Assembly (NCBI GenBank): GCA_021812865.1
Contig: JAKAMP010000095.1
Coordinates: forward strand, 1-8,406
Direction: 5' to 3'
DNA from: Bacteroidota bacterium
GTDB taxonomy: Bacteria; Bacteroidota; Bacteroidia; Bacteroidales; JAAYUG01
Length of the DNA: 8,406 nucleotides
Under the pieces are notes generated by a model, which saw nothing but the letters and a program-made list of their open reading frames with translations, did no database searches and was not told the origin of the DNA. Numbering within the stretch: position 1 is the stretch's first letter; each line of letters opens with the position of its first letter. The position numbers were made by a program, and so were the translations under genes. Shown one piece after another: positions 7,085 to 8,406 of the stretch.

Positions 7085-7117
7085 CAAAAATAAGGATTTC
7101 ATGCAAATTTCCTTATT
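7085..7117 (-). promoter_or_regulatory. Leader hairpin overlapping a perfect Bacteroidota -7 match
   Basis: On the - strand an 8-bp stem (AATAAGGA at 7110-7117 with TCCTTATT at 7089-7096, complements on +) runs directly into a T-run ending TTTTTG. The same bases form TATTTTTG (7092 down to 7085), an exact match to the Bacteroidota -7 consensus TAnnTTTG, about 120 bp before the cytochrome start. No TTG is well placed as a -33 element. It is either a promoter for the cytochrome gene or a weak terminator for transcripts arriving from the class D/DUF6483 unit; the sequence alone does not decide. Confidence 0.4.
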
Positions 7118-7129
7118 AATTGTACCTGT

Positions 7130-7211
7130 TGGAAATCATAAGGATCGCAATTCAGTTTCATTCAACACTGGGACAAATTGAAAATTATGGAAATCGTAAT
7201 CGATTTGCAAT
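7130..7211. repeat. Imperfect 22/24-bp direct repeat, second copy containing a palindrome
   Basis: Copy 1 (7130-7151) and copy 2 (7188-7211) both start TGGAAATC, continue with A or G then TAA, and end GCAAT, with a few differences and a 2-nt length change between; they start 58 bp apart. Copy 2 contains the perfect dyad AAATCG-TAAT-CGATTT (7191-7206). The pair looks like two sites of one DNA-binding protein upstream of the cytochrome gene, but no regulator is adjacent. Confidence 0.45.
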
Positions 7212-7462
7212 ATAAAGATAATGAGATGATTGGCTACTAAATGGGATCACTGCAGAAATGTTCCGGTTTGAAAGTAATGATATTATCCGGCGCGATCAAC
7301 GACGTATGTCGGTATAGGTAGCGACAAATAACGCAATTATGCTGAAGAATTCTTCTATATTTTTTGTCCCGGGATAGAATAGAAAAATCAACAAAATTAT
7401 CAATCAATCTTTCAAAATAGTTGAATATCCTACAGGTCTTCATTCATTGAATCACTGTATAC

Positions 7463-7879
7463 TCATTCAATCCTAAGATCCTTCAGAAAAAGTTCAATAT
7501 TCCTGATTTTTTCAATCCGGTCCAGGGAGTATGTCTTTGATTTTTCCTGGTTCTGTTCCAGAAAATGTTTTGCCATTTCAAATAAACGGGTGGCTGTAAT
7601 TTTCTGCCCGGTTTCCAGCAGGATTTCTGCCCTGAGAAACAACAGGTCTGCAAGAATATCGCTCTGATCGGGGTTAAATGCCCGTACAAGGATGATTTGT
7701 TCCATATTGCCGGGATCCTTCACGAGCTCATCCAGGTTTACCTGCAGCAATTTTTCCGCAGCCTCATTTAATTGCAGGCTGGCCGCTTCGAATTGCTGCT
7801 CGTTTTTTAATCTGAGGATAATTCTCAGAAACCTGCCGAATTCCTCAATGAGCCTTAAAATATAGTCTTTCTGATACAT
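7463..7879 (-). CDS. Small all-helical protein resembling DUF6483
   Basis: 138-residue protein with no signal peptide or membrane segment, so probably cytoplasmic. The start MYQKDYILRLIEEFGRFLRIIL resembles the opening of DUF6483 proteins, and the rest (AASLQLNEAAEKLLQV, ILADLLFLRAEILLETGQ, ATRLFEMAKHFLEQ) looks like a run of amphipathic helices with TPR-like spacing. The function of the family is not known to me. It starts 21 bp after the class D beta-lactamase stop and on the same strand, so the two are probably co-transcribed. The Asp/Tyr-rich N-terminal motif and the length support a real gene. No enzyme motif is visible. The family assignment is from memory of the N-terminal pattern and is moderate; that the ORF is coding is much surer. 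Confidence 0.7.
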   Translation of the reverse strand: MYQKDYILRLIEEFGRFLRIILRLKNEQQFEAASLQLNEAAEKLLQVNLDELVKDPGNMEQIILVRAFNPDQSDILADLLFLRAEILLETGQKITATRLFEMAKHFLEQNQEKSKTYSLDRIEKIRNIELFLKDLRIE

Positions 7880-7895
7880 GCATCCTGTTTTTATA

Positions 7896-7915
7896 GCCCT
7901 TCAGGGTAAAAGGGC
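7896..7915 (-). other. Hairpin over the class D stop codon in the intercistronic gap
   Basis: GCCCTT (7896-7901) and AAGGGC (7910-7915) form a perfect 6-bp stem with an 8-nt loop. The class D stop codon (7901-7903) straddles the stem-loop edge, and the stem ends 16 bp before the DUF6483-like start codon. The - strand sequence after the stem is TATAAAAACAGG, without a T-run, so it is not a typical terminator. It might modulate translation or 3' end stability within the two-gene unit. Confidence 0.4.
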
Positions 7916-8406
7916 AAGTTCATTAAGGATACTTCTTGTAATATCTATCCGGTATCTTCCGAAATCCTGCATATTGAAATCATCGCCTCCCTGAATGCAG
8001 GTGCTGAAAAAATAAACATCATTTCCCTTCTCCATCCAACCTACATACCAGCCTACACTGTTTGTAACTGCCCAGCCGGTTTTTGCCCTCAGCATGTACC
8101 CGTCGCCCTGCTCAACAACCATAATCTTTTTAACGATATCCAAATTGCGCATTGAAAAGGGCAATTGATTAAGATAAAGGCGTTTCAAAAAATCGATTTG
8201 CTGTGCCGGAGTGATTCTCAGATCTCCTTGTAGCCAGAACTGGTCAATGCCGCCACCTGTTTTCCTGTTTCCATACCGGGCCAGGGTAACCCAATATTGC
8301 ATTTTCTTTGCGCCCACCCTTCGCGCCAGTTCCTGGTAGTACCATACCACAGAGTACCGGAACGCCGAAGCCAGGTCGTTGTCCCTGTCCCAGTTTTCAT
8401 TGCCCC
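7901..8406 (-). CDS. Class D (OXA-type) beta-lactamase, N-terminus outside window
   Basis: Serine beta-lactamase of class D, which hydrolyses penicillins and sometimes oxacillin or carbapenems in the periplasm. The frame stays open to the right edge. The GTG at 8350 is an internal Val: codons upstream continue as a class D-typical stretch reading WDRDNDLASAFRYS. Of the 167 visible residues, the S-x-V motif is Ser18-Val-Val20 in RYSVVWYYQE, YGN is Tyr44-Gly-Asn46, the tryptophan next to the carboxylated lysine in class D is Trp57 in QFWLQGDLRIT, and KTG is Lys108-Thr-Gly110 in LRAKTGWAV. Distances from S-x-V to Trp and KTG (39 and 90) equal those of OXA-10 as I recall it (115, 154, 205). The SxxK serine and the signal peptide lie outside the window. 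VGWYVGWMEKGNDVYFF is the usual last core strand. It is first of an apparent two-gene unit with the DUF6483-like gene. No mobile element is in view, so it looks like an intrinsic gene. Confidence 0.93.
   Translation of the reverse strand, partial: GNENWDRDNDLASAFRYSVVWYYQELARRVGAKKMQYWVTLARYGNRKTGGGIDQFWLQGDLRITPAQQIDFLKRLYLNQLPFSMRNLDIVKKIMVVEQGDGYMLRAKTGWAVTNSVGWYVGWMEKGNDVYFFSTCIQGGDDFNMQDFGRYRIDITRSILNELALLP

Larger units (their letters stand above)
6966..7462. other. 497-bp AT-rich regulatory/leader region upstream of the cytochrome gene
   Basis: No convincing gene is present. The region has several dyads that the flanking genes do not explain: ATACAA-CCCCTT-TTGTAT (7054-7071), AATAAGGA/TCCTTATT (7089-7117), and AAATCG-TAAT-CGATTT (7191-7206). 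It also has a long imperfect direct repeat (7130-7151 and 7188-7211). The part from about 7212 to 7462 is the 3' tail of the DUF6483-like gene; it is AT-rich and shows no clear terminator. The promoter of the cytochrome gene should lie within 6966-7215. Confidence 0.5.

Noticed and set aside
7237..7443. A 68-residue - strand ORF between the DUF6483-like gene and the cytochrome gene
   Set aside because: It is AT-rich, has no recognisable motif, no ribosome binding site and no family resemblance; composition is that of a spacer. Two CxxC-like cysteines alone are not enough.
7446..7471. Inverted repeat ATTGAAT/ATTCAAT at the end of the DUF6483-like gene as a terminator
   Set aside because: The stem is AT-only but for one pair, overlaps the stop codon and is not followed by a T-run.
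7901..8350. Class D gene as a complete 149-residue protein starting at GTG 8350
   Set aside because: The codons upstream stay open and encode the class D-typical WDRDNDLASAFRYS segment, so the gene continues past the window edge.

Overview
The window looks like a chromosomal segment of a Bacteroidota bacterium, probably an environmental or anaerobic member of the Bacteroidales/Marinilabiliales type. This is inferred from moderate-to-low GC, weak or absent Shine-Dalgarno sequences, short AT-rich intergenic spacers, and the protein families present: a GH29 fucosidase, a serine hydrolase with a DUF3471-like tail, a PRX-like/TlpA double thioredoxin protein, and a multiheme NapC/NirT-type cytochrome. 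No rRNA, tRNA, CRISPR array, transposase, integrase or phage gene is visible.

Layout. (1) 1-1157, + strand: the C-terminal part of a GH29 alpha-L-fucosidase whose start lies before the window, closed by a strong hairpin terminator. (2) 1234-1296: nine in-register 7-nt units in the spacer. (3) 1306-2241, - strand: a lipoprotein-like class A beta-lactamase-fold serine hydrolase. Across a short divergent spacer, 2388-3512 on + encodes an exported protein with two thioredoxin-fold domains. (4) 3597-5129, - strand: an exported class C beta-lactamase/PBP4*-type serine hydrolase, converging on the thioredoxin gene. (5) 5130-5471: a 342-bp spacer with a terminator for the next gene and several dyads and repeats. 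(6) 5472-6965, - strand: a seven-heme, membrane-anchored NapC/NirT-type cytochrome c. (7) 6966-7462: a 497-bp spacer with several inverted repeats and a long direct repeat. (8) 7463-8406, - strand: a class D (OXA-type) beta-lactamase cut by the right window edge, followed 21 bp later by a small helical protein resembling DUF6483.

How the genes might work together. No single pathway joins them. The common theme is cell-envelope function: every protein with a visible N-terminus except the DUF6483-like one has an export signal or membrane anchor. Three proteins on the same strand belong to three different serine beta-lactamase-type classes (A-like, C-like, D). Only the class D one shows a full set of class-typical motifs in its visible part. 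The A-like one seems to lack the deacylating glutamate, and the C-like one has the architecture of broad-specificity esterase/peptidase relatives. The heptaheme cytochrome probably takes electrons from menaquinol to a periplasmic acceptor, but no terminal reductase is encoded beside it. I see no clear evidence of a wholly new multi-gene system. The most unusual signals are the heptad array, the mix of beta-lactamase folds, the CX3CH heme site and the structured leader of the cytochrome gene.
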